Both the position numbers and the translations under genes were made by a program. From Bdellovibrio sp. (lineage in GTDB: Bacteria; UBA10199; 2-02-FULL-44-16; DYJF01): a DNA stretch of 43,395 bases. The stretch covers positions 1 through 43,395 of the forward strand of contig DYJF01000010.1 of NCBI GenBank assembly GCA_020723205.1, in the 5' to 3' direction. How positions within the stretch are numbered: the first letter of the stretch is position 1; each line of letters starts with the position of its first letter. The notes beneath the pieces were generated by a model, which was not told the DNA's origin, did no database searches, and was given only the letters and a program-made list of their open reading frames with translations. This document shows, piece by piece, positions 24,701 through 32,578 of this stretch.

Positions 24701-27700
24701 CGTATCCTGTGATCGAAATCCCTGATGTTCTCCAGCGACGGGTGGTACTGGGTGGAGACGCCCTCTCTGACAGGCGCCGCGTCCAGATCCATGCCGACGG
24801 CCGCGAACACTTTTCCCAGAAAATCTGACTCGCTGACGTTCTTGAACATGTTCCATGGATCGCTTTTGATCTGTTCGGCCTTGGCGTCTATCGTCCGGAA
24901 CATTGCCTCGCGCCGGCGCATCATGCCAGCGTGGAGGTCGTGCAGGTAGTCGCGTATCAGCATGTGATAGAAGGCGACGACCTCCGCCTTTACAGTGGGA
25001 TACGGATCGAAGCGGTCGCCGATCTCTGCCACGACCATGGCCTCGACGTCAACCGGCTGCGGCGTTGTCAGGCGCAGCGTCAGATATCTGTTGATCAGAA
25101 GCGCAGCGGACGCAGCGGAGACGAGCGGGGCTTCGAAATTCGACCGAAGGTGTTTTTCCACGTCTTCCTGCCTGCTCATCTGGTCGATCAGGTTCCTTTC
25201 GCCGTCAAGCTCGTAGCCCCATGCGAACAGCGCCCTGCTGTTTTCCTCCATGACGGAATCGTCTATGCCCACTCTTGACAGGGCGGGCTCTATAGTTTCG
25301 AAGAGGGTCTTTTCGTCCTTGATGAGATTGTAGGCGACAAGGAGCTTTTCCGGCCGGAGTTCCAGAAGCATCCCGTGTTCTCTGCCCCATGTGGACAGGA
25401 AGGCGTAAAACCGTTCGGGAAAGATGCCGTTTTCCGGAAGGGGGTAGAAATTCACGGCGATCTCTGCGATGGTCTTTTCCCTCTTCGCGTTGAACTGCCC
25501 GATCGCGGAGACGACGCCGCGCCTGATGATGCTCTTCCTCAACGGAACGTCGGGATGCTCCGCAATCTGCCTGTCCACGACCTCGGCGAGCAGGCGCTCG
25601 TTCAGCTCGATCTTGGCCCCTATCTCGTCCGCGCCGGGGAAGTTTTCGAGATAATCGCGGAACGCCCATTCGATCGCTTTCGCCTCCGCCGAGGTGTCCT
25701 CCGGGGAGATGGGATGGCGCGGCGCGACCTCCGTCCTTATGTTTATTTGCCTGAAGAAATCGGTTATGCGTTTTGTCGCTTCTTCTCTCTCGGTTTCGCT
25801 GCCGTAGACGGAGGCGATGGCGCCCTTGAGCTTTTCCGGATCGAACGTGTAGTGCGGGTGGCGGACCGCCTTGAAATAGCCCTCGATGACCTCCGAATCG
25901 AAGTACGCGATCTCATCCGTGTGTCCCCCCGCCGCATAGAATTCGCCCAGGCGCTCGCGCCACGACTGTGTAGCGTCGTACACGTAGTAGGCGCGCATCG
26001 AAGCGCCCTCGGAGGATCTTAACTTGGCGGCCCTATAGAGAGCGGGCTCGATGATGTCGCGGCTGCCGCCGGCGGCCGCTCGGTTCATCTCCGCGAGCTC
26101 TGCCGCGGCCCACTCGAGGAGGTCGTCCGCGATGCCGACATGAAATTCGCGAGCAAGCGCGGCGATCTTTTGGGCGTTCTCGAGCTCGGCAGGTTTCATT
26201 ATGCCGCCCGCAACGTGCCAGCTTGCGAGAAGACGGAGCGCAAAGACCGCCTGCACATTCTCGGGCGGCCATGACAGTTCTTTCGCCCTTGTGATGATGT
26301 CGTCGGTGAAGACCGATACGCGGCCCTCGACTATCGGGGATATCTGGATACCGCCGATATGCGGAACTATCTCGAAGTTTATGGGCAGGTCGCCGACCTT
26401 AGTTGAGCCGCGAAGGCGGGTAGTGAAGAGCATCTGCCTGAAGAAGCGGTCGAGGTCGCGGTAGAATGATTTCACCTCCGCCAGATATTCGAGGGTCCTC
26501 GTCGCCGGATCGCCGGCGGGGTTCATTATCCTGCCCTTGTGGGCGGCGTGCAGTCCCATGATCGTTTCGCATCTCTCCTTCAGGCGCAGGACGTTCTGGG
26601 GATCGAACTCGAGAGAGGCCGCGAATACGTCGAACGCGGCAAGACGTTTTTCTATTATCTCCAGCATGCGGTCGTAGGAGCCGCTCGCGATGCTGGAGAA
26701 GGGCCAGCGCTGGACGCTGAAGCGCGCGGTCTCCCCGAAGGAGAGATATTCCACGAGCTCGCTTTCGGGCACGACCCGGACCGTGTAACGCGTGCTGTAT
26801 CCCGGACCGGGAGAGGTGAGCGGCCTGTCGGCCATGTCCCTCGCGGGGGCCGTGTCCTTCAGCACCGGCAGCAGGCGCAGGAACACGAGGAAGTCGAAGA
26901 TCTGGCGCCTGTGAAGCGCGTCGCCGTCCGCCTGCGCGGAAATGCGTTCGGCGTAACGGTCGAGGGTCTCCCATCTCGGGCGTTCAACCTCCTGCCGCAC
27001 GTGGTGGCCCACCGTGCCTTCGGGGATGTCGCCGACGAGACCGCTCGTTTTGGCGGCCATTGCGAACGTTGCGTAGCTGAAGGTATCGAAGTTCGTCTCC
27101 TCCATGAATCTGGGGACGCGAACCACAATCTCTCTTCCCACCTGCGCGTTCTCAAGCATCTTTTCGACCGGCGGGTATATGGAGGCGAGATAGTCCCAGA
27201 TATCCACTCGCGTTCCGTGCAGGGACGCATGTTTGTCGAGCCACCTGAAGACCGCGACCACCTGTTCGGCGTCGCGCGGCTCCACGAACTCCCCTTCACC
27301 CCTCTTGCTCCCCCACAGTTTTGCGGAGCCGAACCTTATACCGGTTGTCTCCAGAAAATCCTCAACCAGCCGCCTTCTTTCTTCGCGCGTTACGTTTGCG
27401 CCGAGCCCGAACGCGTCCATGTTCTTTTCCAAGAATTCGCGGAGAGTGTCGCCTTCCTGTCTCGGCACATATCGCACCTGCATTTCGGAAGGGGCGGCCG
27501 CAGAGAAGAGCGACGCCGCCGACATGACACGTTCCAACGCCATCGTATGACGTTCGGGGAGGGGCAAAAAGTGTGAGCCGTCCGCGATTAAATCCTTAAG
27601 ATGATTGATTATCGCCAGATCCTCATCCTGCGGATGCTGTCTTGAATATTCCTCGATGGCCGTGATCGCCCCTTGCGGGTTCAGGAGAAAAGAATAGACC

Positions 27701-27714
27701 GGTGGTGTGCCCAT
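21781..27714 (-). CDS. Giant protein of unknown family (1977 aa)
   Basis: A continuous 1977-residue frame with even coding character and no family I recognise. There is no signal peptide or membrane helix, so it is probably cytosolic. Residues 1 to about 1000 look globular and helical. About 1040-1310 is heptad-rich and charged, likely coiled coil (for example A-D-Q-L-K-E-K-L-D-R-V-R-Q-A-L-E). A Pro/Ser/Asp linker follows near 1335-1360, then a second globular region starting F-F-N-V-S-G-F-A-S-I-P. A second Ala/Ser/Gly linker lies near 1845-1895, and the protein ends R-I-P-N-L-F-M-A-T-A-F-K-I-R. The tail resembles that of the 585-aa protein encoded 98 bases upstream, so the two may work together. 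No ribosome site precedes the ATG at 27714. Confidence 0.8.
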   Translation of the reverse strand: MGTPPVYSFLLNPQGAITAIEEYSRQHPQDEDLAIINHLKDLIADGSHFLPLPERHTMALERVMSAASLFSAAAPSEMQVRYVPRQEGDTLREFLEKNMDAFGLGANVTREERRRLVEDFLETTGIRFGSAKLWGSKRGEGEFVEPRDAEQVVAVFRWLDKHASLHGTRVDIWDYLASIYPPVEKMLENAQVGREIVVRVPRFMEETNFDTFSYATFAMAAKTSGLVGDIPEGTVGHHVRQEVERPRWETLDRYAERISAQADGDALHRRQIFDFLVFLRLLPVLKDTAPARDMADRPLTSPGPGYSTRYTVRVVPESELVEYLSFGETARFSVQRWPFSSIASGSYDRMLEIIEKRLAAFDVFAASLEFDPQNVLRLKERCETIMGLHAAHKGRIMNPAGDPATRTLEYLAEVKSFYRDLDRFFRQMLFTTRLRGSTKVGDLPINFEIVPHIGGIQISPIVEGRVSVFTDDIITRAKELSWPPENVQAVFALRLLASWHVAGGIMKPAELENAQKIAALAREFHVGIADDLLEWAAAELAEMNRAAAGGSRDIIEPALYRAAKLRSSEGASMRAYYVYDATQSWRERLGEFYAAGGHTDEIAYFDSEVIEGYFKAVRHPHYTFDPEKLKGAIASVYGSETEREEATKRITDFFRQINIRTEVAPRHPISPEDTSAEAKAIEWAFRDYLENFPGADEIGAKIELNERLLAEVVDRQIAEHPDVPLRKSIIRRGVVSAIGQFNAKREKTIAEIAVNFYPLPENGIFPERFYAFLSTWGREHGMLLELRPEKLLVAYNLIKDEKTLFETIEPALSRVGIDDSVMEENSRALFAWGYELDGERNLIDQMSRQEDVEKHLRSNFEAPLVSAASAALLINRYLTLRLTTPQPVDVEAMVVAEIGDRFDPYPTVKAEVVAFYHMLIRDYLHDLHAGMMRRREAMFRTIDAKAEQIKSDPWNMFKNVSESDFLGKVFAAVGMDLDAAPVREGVSTQYHPSLENIRDFDHRIRLLSEALGAPAPHGSVEEHLLERFQEASDTLAVKKQEARRRVRDNQNQLILAEVPVRKFRDRVFSSLDIYLGTYDADDMGRDDIARSLENIETGLRLVTNLEEELNGPILKAWTTAANLASELHDDDDVMDIFHEAETRIAQAKNNLNGQGMLLRVRLEELNEEEARIAADREAQTAVDDVNNALAQAHELSEQASNISGRIEPLLGEIKIFEEGITAGYAATISAHEQHWAQYLSYRSRADQLKEKLDRVRQALESIDAAKLQKELELSRDIPNISDDMKASLSKARKRLVKGLPEDRLAGEQAYDQIAKLGGALVALEKTLFDEEAAIPISPSVEVPDTPSTADSSFSFDERSVIFFNVSGFASIPKNKANRLLEEMTNVRVLGVGESSYLIDGVQAAAVTSWLSSGRKQAIEIKDIFGTPVKIAADSRGVRIAENSVSTDLARKIGLLFAEKGLEADLMLKLYEATQWNGEARSVWQAYLTDIMDERFASAADARLFTRRFALANKDEIESIRPFAKNQWFVKRQRPIEVRLSESEMQTLVTKTADNVAASVRSLNNPAGQQLIEQSLKEFHNALEPYLSTPLLEWWKANRASLPREMGMLWTIIKRGHNGELLVKLLLSAVSDMLEEQYDMEGSDEGIEMTDITKIGMQLLMEYTIELRFGDILYEGDRLVYDFAKHQMYAAAILRRLEHPELTTLRLTERSTGQPRFGLLVTREEAARIFGLQKSGGRETVPFTHFSLKENRFVTVTLDLGTITVYDSPSDPYARLTYEIFKEPRLLALGYMISSIMGRFNHNAVPYRQLLALFEKFNVNEGETAETKVPKLIELERDVEQVFRFHFAKPATAASSGSVEVSGLMDDETPASVSAGPVNVTALLPSGEALDPANELAYQEIKSKLAANIAGWNNLSQEQRQSLVNAIAKMARLRPGEEITMTPQGIASFYRAAGMTPPVLLQSFRIPNLFMATAFKIR

Positions 27715-27812
27715 AGTGGTGGTTTTTCGCCAGATTCCAGAAAATGTTGCGTGATTTTTGAGGGGAGGAGGTCACCGCCGCCGCCACCGCCTAACCGCTT
27801 AGGATCATTAAA

Positions 27813-29570
27813 CTAATTGATCATGCTCTTGGCGCCTACGAGGAAAATATTGGTAACCGGCGTTATGCGGACGGCAGGCAGCATGGTGAAGGGTCGTGCC
27901 GCTGCTGCCACATCGGTGGCCGGATGCGAGACGGCAGGTGCGACCGGCAGAGGCGGCAGCTCTTCGTTTGTCCCCAAAAGGGCGCTTATTTTCGCTCCCT
28001 TCGCTTGAGGGATGGGAGGCAGGTCGGAGCCGGCCGGAGGTGTTCCGGGGTTTCCAACGGAACCTCTGCCGGCTGGAGAAGAGCCGCCCGCGGGTTTTTT
28101 CTCCACGGCTACGGTCCTCATGTTCCAGATGCGCTGTTCATTTTTAGCCCAGTAGTACTCGACGTGTTTCTCTTCCGAATCTATCGCCTCGTTTATCAGC
28201 TCCAGCGCCCTGTCGAACCAGTTCTCGAAGGGGGTCGTCGTGATGACCGCCGGCAGGATGCTCTTCATGAAGTTAAGTATGCCGTTCGTGCCCAGAACGT
28301 CTATGTAATGCTCCACTATGATCTTGATCGTTTCTCTCTTATTATAGTCCTCCATTGAGTCCATGAAGGCGGCATCGCGTGTGAAACGCGTATAGAGTTC
28401 AAAGTCCCGAAGCACCTGCTCCACGTAAGCTTTGACGTCGTTGTCTCCTTGAGAGACGCGCGCGCGGTGGGTCAGGATGCGCACGACCTCCGTCAACTGT
28501 CCTTCTGCCTTCCGAAGATCACTGCTGCCTGAGGCCAGTGCCGTCAGATTCTGAAAGAACGTTCTCGGTTCCTTTGCGTAGACCGCGGCCATGAACTTTT
28601 CGCTGTCGGCCATCGCGGTCTCGAGCAGAGTGGAGTTCAAAAGTATGGGCCTGTCTCCCTCGCCTAACGCCAACTCCCCCGTCCTCATATTCACCTGAAG
28701 GTGGTTCCAGCTCCTCATGGCGATGCCCGACTCTTTGAGCGCATAGACCATGAACTCGAGGTTTCTCAAGGCGGCGGCCGCAATATTGAGCGACAACGAC
28801 TGGTTCAGAACGCCCTGTCTTAAGGCCGTTCCTTCGAATGCCGGAGCGATGACAAAAAGCGGCATCCAAGCGTCCTTGGGGAGATGCCTTGCGGCGTATC
28901 CCTTGAAGACGGGCGTATTATCGGGGGCGTCCTGCGTGTAAGGGTTCAGGATGCGGATGTTCCTCGCGAGTATGGCCTCCGACCTGTAAAAACCGATCTC
29001 TTCAAGGAAAGAGCGCAGGAGGAGGTGCGTATCTTCGCCGGAGTCCGACGTCAGAATGCCGGTGCCCAAGAACTCCGCCGGAATGAACATGGCGGTGTCG
29101 GGTTCGTCCGCGCCGACCCGCATCTGCACGTCATTTGGTTCGTCGCTAATATCCTTCGACATGGTCCAGTCGAAGCCGTTGTACTCGATCGTCGTGAAAC
29201 CGTTCTCGGTGCCGGTCATAAGCGCCAGCTCCATATCGATATCCACACCGTGTTTCGAAACGTGCATTGTGCGCATGGCCGCAACCGGCATGCCGCGGAT
29301 GTCGGACGCGATGAAAGCGCGCCTCTCCGTGACAGGTTCGTAGTTGTGCCAAGGGTGCATGAAGAGCCGCGCCAGACCCAAGCGGATCGTGATGTTGGGG
29401 CCTTTCAGGAGATCAAAGAGACTGGGGGATTGCCTCGGATCTACGGGCTCATTGCGGGCAAGCTTTCCTCCAAGGATCTCCAGGGTCAGGTCCTGATCAG
29501 GGAGATCGTGGTCGAAGAAAAGCGAACGAACATGCTCTAAAACGTGGCGGACCGAATTATCGCTTCCCAT
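27813..29570 (-). CDS. Protein of unknown family (585 aa), partner candidate of the giant protein
   Basis: No family recognised. It has no signal peptide. Residues 1 to about 490 appear globular and mixed alpha/beta, and the last part of this domain is helical (F-E-L-Y-T-R-F-T-R-D and E-A-I-D-S-E-E-K-H-V-E-Y-Y). From about 495 it becomes a Pro/Ala/Gly linker (P-A-G-G-S-S-P-A-G-R-G, then P-P-I-P-Q-A and P-P-L-P-V-A-P-A). It ends R-I-T-P-V-T-N-I-F-L-V-G-A-K-S-M-I-N, which can be laid over the last residues of the giant protein. GGTGAGGA precedes the ATG. It is the first gene of a minus-strand unit with the giant gene and perhaps greA, divergent from the DUF2203 gene. Confidence 0.82.
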   Translation of the reverse strand: MGSDNSVRHVLEHVRSLFFDHDLPDQDLTLEILGGKLARNEPVDPRQSPSLFDLLKGPNITIRLGLARLFMHPWHNYEPVTERRAFIASDIRGMPVAAMRTMHVSKHGVDIDMELALMTGTENGFTTIEYNGFDWTMSKDISDEPNDVQMRVGADEPDTAMFIPAEFLGTGILTSDSGEDTHLLLRSFLEEIGFYRSEAILARNIRILNPYTQDAPDNTPVFKGYAARHLPKDAWMPLFVIAPAFEGTALRQGVLNQSLSLNIAAAALRNLEFMVYALKESGIAMRSWNHLQVNMRTGELALGEGDRPILLNSTLLETAMADSEKFMAAVYAKEPRTFFQNLTALASGSSDLRKAEGQLTEVVRILTHRARVSQGDNDVKAYVEQVLRDFELYTRFTRDAAFMDSMEDYNKRETIKIIVEHYIDVLGTNGILNFMKSILPAVITTTPFENWFDRALELINEAIDSEEKHVEYYWAKNEQRIWNMRTVAVEKKPAGGSSPAGRGSVGNPGTPPAGSDLPPIPQAKGAKISALLGTNEELPPLPVAPAVSHPATDVAAAARPFTMLPAVRITPVTNIFLVGAKSMIN

Positions 29571-29636
29571 GTCCTCACCTTTCGCCCCTTTTTCGTCGGC
29601 CCGGAATAAAAGTTGCGTCTTTTTTTAGTATAAGAA

Positions 29637-29664
29637 TTGACAATTCATAGGCAAGGGGTAAATT
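29637..29664 (+). promoter_or_regulatory. Leaderless promoter of the DUF2203 gene with palindromic -35 region
   Basis: TTGACA (29637-29642), a 16-base spacer and TAAATT (29659-29664) predict a start at about 29671, exactly the A of the ATG. No ribosome site is present. The -35 box lies within the perfect palindrome GAATTG-A-CAATTC (29634-29646), a possible operator in this divergent intergenic region. Confidence 0.55.
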
Positions 29665-29670
29665 AGCCGC

Positions 29671-30042
29671 ATGGCCGAAATAATCCCCATCCTTTCTGAG
29701 AGGAAGTTCACGGAAGAAGAGGCGGAAACGCTGCTTCCGACGGTCAAGAGGATAACCGTGCAGGCGGCCCTTGAGGCGGCAAAAATCGAGGAACAGCTCC
29801 GTTTTATACCGAGGGAAGAGCCCATTTTTGCCCGTCTTTCCGGCGAGATGGACCTTGTCGTCAGGCGCTGGGCCATAAAGATAAAGAAGCTGGGACTTAG
29901 GCCGACGGCCCTGTGGATCGTGGATTTCGACGCGGGTGAGGGCTGGTTCACGTGGCGGCTGGGCGACGAGCACGTGAGCCATTTTTCCGCCCCTTCCGGC
30001 GAACTTACCGCATCCGGCAGCGAAAAAGGGTTGCAAGAGTAG
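29671..30042 (+). CDS. DUF2203-family protein
   Basis: Cytosolic protein of 123 residues matching the DUF2203 family in layout. The N-terminus has F-T-E-E-E-A-E-T-L-L-P-T-V, a helical middle follows, and the C-terminal strand region carries G-L-R-P-T-A-L-W-I-V-D-F-D-A and W-F-T-W-R-L-G-D-E-H-V (the family's D-F-x4-G-x3-x-L-C-W-x-x-G-E-x-x-V pattern). The family's role is unknown. It starts at a probable leaderless promoter, and its TAG shares one base with the GTG start of the next gene, so both are translated from one transcript. Confidence 0.75.
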   Translation: MAEIIPILSERKFTEEEAETLLPTVKRITVQAALEAAKIEEQLRFIPREEPIFARLSGEMDLVVRRWAIKIKKLGLRPTALWIVDFDAGEGWFTWRLGDEHVSHFSAPSGELTASGSEKGLQE

Positions 30043-30659
30043 TGCCTAATCTTTTCATCAAACAGATACCCATCGGCCCAATGATGAACTACGCCTATCT
30101 GGTCGGGGCGGAAGGTCACGACAGCGTAGTGGCGATAGACACGGCGTGGAGCGCGGACCAGATAATAGGCGAGGCGAAGAAGAGCGGGAAAAGGATCTCC
30201 GCCGTGCTCTTGACACATACCCATTTCGACCACTGCAACGTCGTGGAAGAGCTTGCGCGCAAGATATCCGTGCCGGTCTACGTGCATGAGGCGGAGGCGT
30301 CCACGATGCCCAAGGATATCGATATCAGAAGGACGAAGAAGGATCTGACGATAGAGGAGGCGGGAGTGACCATCCGCTGCATGCACACGCCCGGTCACAC
30401 GCCGGGATCCCAGTCTTTCCTCGTGGACAGCGCCGTCTTCACCGGAGATGCCCTGTTTGTGGACGGATGCGGGCGCGTGGATCTGCCGGGTTCCGATCCA
30501 AAGGACATGATGACCTCGCTTTCGGTCTTGAGATCGCTTCCCGATAACATCGTGGTCTATCCGGGCCACAATTACGGTCCCACGCCTATGTCAACCATCG
30601 GGGAGCAGAAGAAGACGAATCCGTATCTCTATGCGTCGAATGAAGAAAGCTTAATGTAG
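30042..30659 (+). CDS. Metallo-beta-lactamase-fold hydrolase, glyoxalase II-like
   Basis: Zinc hydrolase of 205 residues. The metal motif is T-H-T-H-F-D-H-C (H-x-H-x-D-H). Further ligands lie in H-T-P-G-H-T-P-G-S, in the G-D-A-L-F segment that supplies the bridging Asp, and in the G-H-N-Y-G-P segment near the C-terminus. This set is typical of the glyoxalase II / persulfide dioxygenase branch of the fold. The short C-terminus lacks the extra helical glutathione-binding domain of true glyoxalase II, so the substrate is uncertain. The GTG at 30042 was chosen because conserved sequence starts there and it overlaps the upstream stop by one base (TAGTG). Coupled to the DUF2203 gene. Confidence 0.88.
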   Translation: MPNLFIKQIPIGPMMNYAYLVGAEGHDSVVAIDTAWSADQIIGEAKKSGKRISAVLLTHTHFDHCNVVEELARKISVPVYVHEAEASTMPKDIDIRRTKKDLTIEEAGVTIRCMHTPGHTPGSQSFLVDSAVFTGDALFVDGCGRVDLPGSDPKDMMTSLSVLRSLPDNIVVYPGHNYGPTPMSTIGEQKKTNPYLYASNEESLM

Positions 30660-30663
30660 AAAT

Positions 30664-30716
30664 CCGTTCACTCTGAGCTTGTCGAAGGTGAACGGATGGT
30701 GCTTCGACAAAGCTCA
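30664..30716 (+). repeat. Intergenic palindromic repeat (CTGAGCTTGTCGAAGG type)
   Basis: Two interleaved inverted repeats occupy the 77-base gap before the methyltransferase/MTHFR gene. CCGTTCAC (30664-30671) pairs with GTGAACGG (30688-30695). TGAGCTTGTCGAAG (30674-30687) pairs with CTTCGACAAAGCTCA (30702-30716), with one extra A. This TGAGCTTGTCGAAGG/GTGAAC family is scattered between genes in many unrelated bacteria. Here the alternative stems could form mutually exclusive hairpins in the leader. Confidence 0.75.
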
Positions 30717-30736
30717 GCACGAGCGGGGAATTTATA

Positions 30737-32578
30737 ATGAAAAAGGATTTTTTAAAAGAGCTTACGGAGAACGGCATACTCGCGGACGGAGCGATGGGAA
30801 CGGAGCTCTACGCGCGCGGCATTTTCATAAACCGCTGTTATGACGAGCTGGTCCTGTCCAGTCCGTCGCTCATCAAAGAGGTCCATAAGACCTATCTCGA
30901 CGCGGGCGCGGGACTTCTTGAGACGAACACGTTCACCGCGAACCGGCCCGCGCTCGCCGCATTCGGCCTCGAGGACAAGGTCGCGGCGATAAACTTCGCC
31001 GGCGCGAAACTTGCCCGCGAAGCTGCGGGTGACAAGGCGTTCGTGGGAGGGGCGGTCGGGCCCGTCAGCTGGGCCTTCAAGAACGCCGATGTCATGGGGC
31101 CCGACGCCCTGCAGAAAATTTTCGAGGAGCAGATAAGGGCGCTCGCGGAGGGCGGCTGTCACGTGATCATGCTCGAGACTTTTTTGCATCTCGAGGAACT
31201 GCACATAGCATACAAGGCGGTACGCGCGGTATGCGACCTTCCTGTCGTGGCGCAGGTCTCTCTAAAATATATAGGCGAGGACGAATTCGCGGGCCTGGAT
31301 CCCGCGGAGGCGGCGATAACCATAGATTCATGGGGCGCCGACGTCGTTGGGGTGAACTGTTCCGACGGGCCGCAGGGCGTATTCGAGGCGATAAAAAAGA
31401 TAGCGCCGGTCACGTCGAAGCCGTTGTCCGCCATGCCGAACGCGGGGCTCCCGCAGATGGTGCAGGGGCGGCTCATGTATCTCGCCACGCCCGAATATTT
31501 TGCGGAGTACGCGAGAAGGTACGCGCAGATGGGAGTTTCCCTCATAGGCGGATGCTGCGGGACCACGCCAGCCCACATTCGCGAGGCGAAAAAATATCTC
31601 AAGACGATAAAGCCCGCGCGAAGGGGCGAGACGGCAAGGGCGGAGGTCGTCGTCGCCACGGGGATAAAAGTGGTGCCGACCGCGGAGAAGAGCGCGTTCG
31701 GTTCCGCCATCGGAAGCAAGTTCACCGTGAGCGTCGAGGTTGATCCTCCGCTGGGCATCAATCCGCAAAGCGCGATAGAGGGCGCGAAGTTGCTCAAGGA
31801 TATGGGCGTTGACGCCGTCAATATAGCCGATGGTCCGCGCGCGATGGCGCGCATGAGCCCCATGGCGCTCGCCGTTCTTATAAAGGAGCAGGTGGGGATC
31901 GAACCGATAGTTCACTACTGTTGCCGCGACAGGAACCTTCTGGGCATGCAGATGGATCTCATAGGCGCCGCGGCGCTGGGACTCAACAACGTGCTTCTGA
32001 TAACAGGCGATCCGCCGAAAATGGGAAATTATCCCGAGGCGACCGCGGTCTTCGACATCGATTCTATAGGGCCCATCCGTTTCGTTTCGAACCTGAACCG
32101 GGGGCTGGACTTTGCGGAACGTCCGCTCAAAGAGGCGACGAAGCTCTTGATCGGCTGCGGCGTCAATCCGGGCGCGGTCGATCTGGACATCGAGGTCGAA
32201 CGCTACAAGAAGAAGATTGAGGCGGGGGCCGAGTTCGTCTTTTCGCAGCCGGTCTTCGACATCGAACTCTTGAGAAGGTTCTTCGACCGCGTAAAGGGGA
32301 TGCCGAAAATACCGTTCCTCGTCGGCATTCTTCCTCTGGCCTCGCTTAGGAACGCGGAGTTCTTGCACAACGAGGTCCCCGGCATGCAGATACCCAAGAA
32401 GATCATGGAGCGCATGGAAAGGGCGGCCACGAAAGAGGCGCAGCAGGAAACGGGGCTGTCGGTCGCCAAGGAGTCGCTTGTTGCGGCCAAGGAACTGAAA
32501 CAGGTCACCGGCACATATATCTTCCCTCCTTTCGGCAACTACAAAATCGTCTCGAAGATACTGGAAGTCATTAAGTAA
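30737..32578 (+). CDS. Bifunctional homocysteine S-methyltransferase / methylenetetrahydrofolate reductase
   Basis: Fusion of two folate/methionine enzymes (613 aa), the same architecture and length as B. subtilis YitJ. Residues 1 to about 290 are the homocysteine S-methyltransferase barrel with L-A-D-G-A-M-G-T-E-L, the first zinc Cys in V-G-V-N-C-S-D-G, and the Cys pair in I-G-G-C-C-G-T-T-P. Residues about 320-613 are the MTHFR barrel that binds FAD, with V-E-V-D-P-P, then N-I-A-D-G-P-R and L-L-I-T-G-D-P-P-K. The C-terminal half makes methyl-THF and the N-terminal half transfers a methyl group to homocysteine. No B12-binding domain is attached, so the methyl donor or a partner corrinoid protein is unknown. 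CGGGGA lies about 9 bases before the ATG. Confidence 0.92.
   Translation: MKKDFLKELTENGILADGAMGTELYARGIFINRCYDELVLSSPSLIKEVHKTYLDAGAGLLETNTFTANRPALAAFGLEDKVAAINFAGAKLAREAAGDKAFVGGAVGPVSWAFKNADVMGPDALQKIFEEQIRALAEGGCHVIMLETFLHLEELHIAYKAVRAVCDLPVVAQVSLKYIGEDEFAGLDPAEAAITIDSWGADVVGVNCSDGPQGVFEAIKKIAPVTSKPLSAMPNAGLPQMVQGRLMYLATPEYFAEYARRYAQMGVSLIGGCCGTTPAHIREAKKYLKTIKPARRGETARAEVVVATGIKVVPTAEKSAFGSAIGSKFTVSVEVDPPLGINPQSAIEGAKLLKDMGVDAVNIADGPRAMARMSPMALAVLIKEQVGIEPIVHYCCRDRNLLGMQMDLIGAAALGLNNVLLITGDPPKMGNYPEATAVFDIDSIGPIRFVSNLNRGLDFAERPLKEATKLLIGCGVNPGAVDLDIEVERYKKKIEAGAEFVFSQPVFDIELLRRFFDRVKGMPKIPFLVGILPLASLRNAEFLHNEVPGMQIPKKIMERMERAATKEAQQETGLSVAKESLVAAKELKQVTGTYIFPPFGNYKIVSKILEVIK

Noticed and set aside
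24013-27576. Long plus-strand open frames opposite the 1977-aa gene (for example 26539-27576 and 24013-24828)
   Set aside because: They mirror the codon pattern of the minus-strand gene, are Arg/Val-rich, have no ribosome sites and resemble no family.
27813-29570. Degenerate protein-kinase fold in the 585-aa protein
   Set aside because: A segment (S-W-N-H-L-Q-V-N, then G-E-L-A-L) faintly recalls a kinase catalytic loop, but the glycine loop, VAIK Lys and DFG are not found.
31328-32368. Minus-strand frame of 346 codons opposite the MetH/MTHFR gene
   Set aside because: Entirely antisense to a conserved enzyme and low in recognisable protein features.
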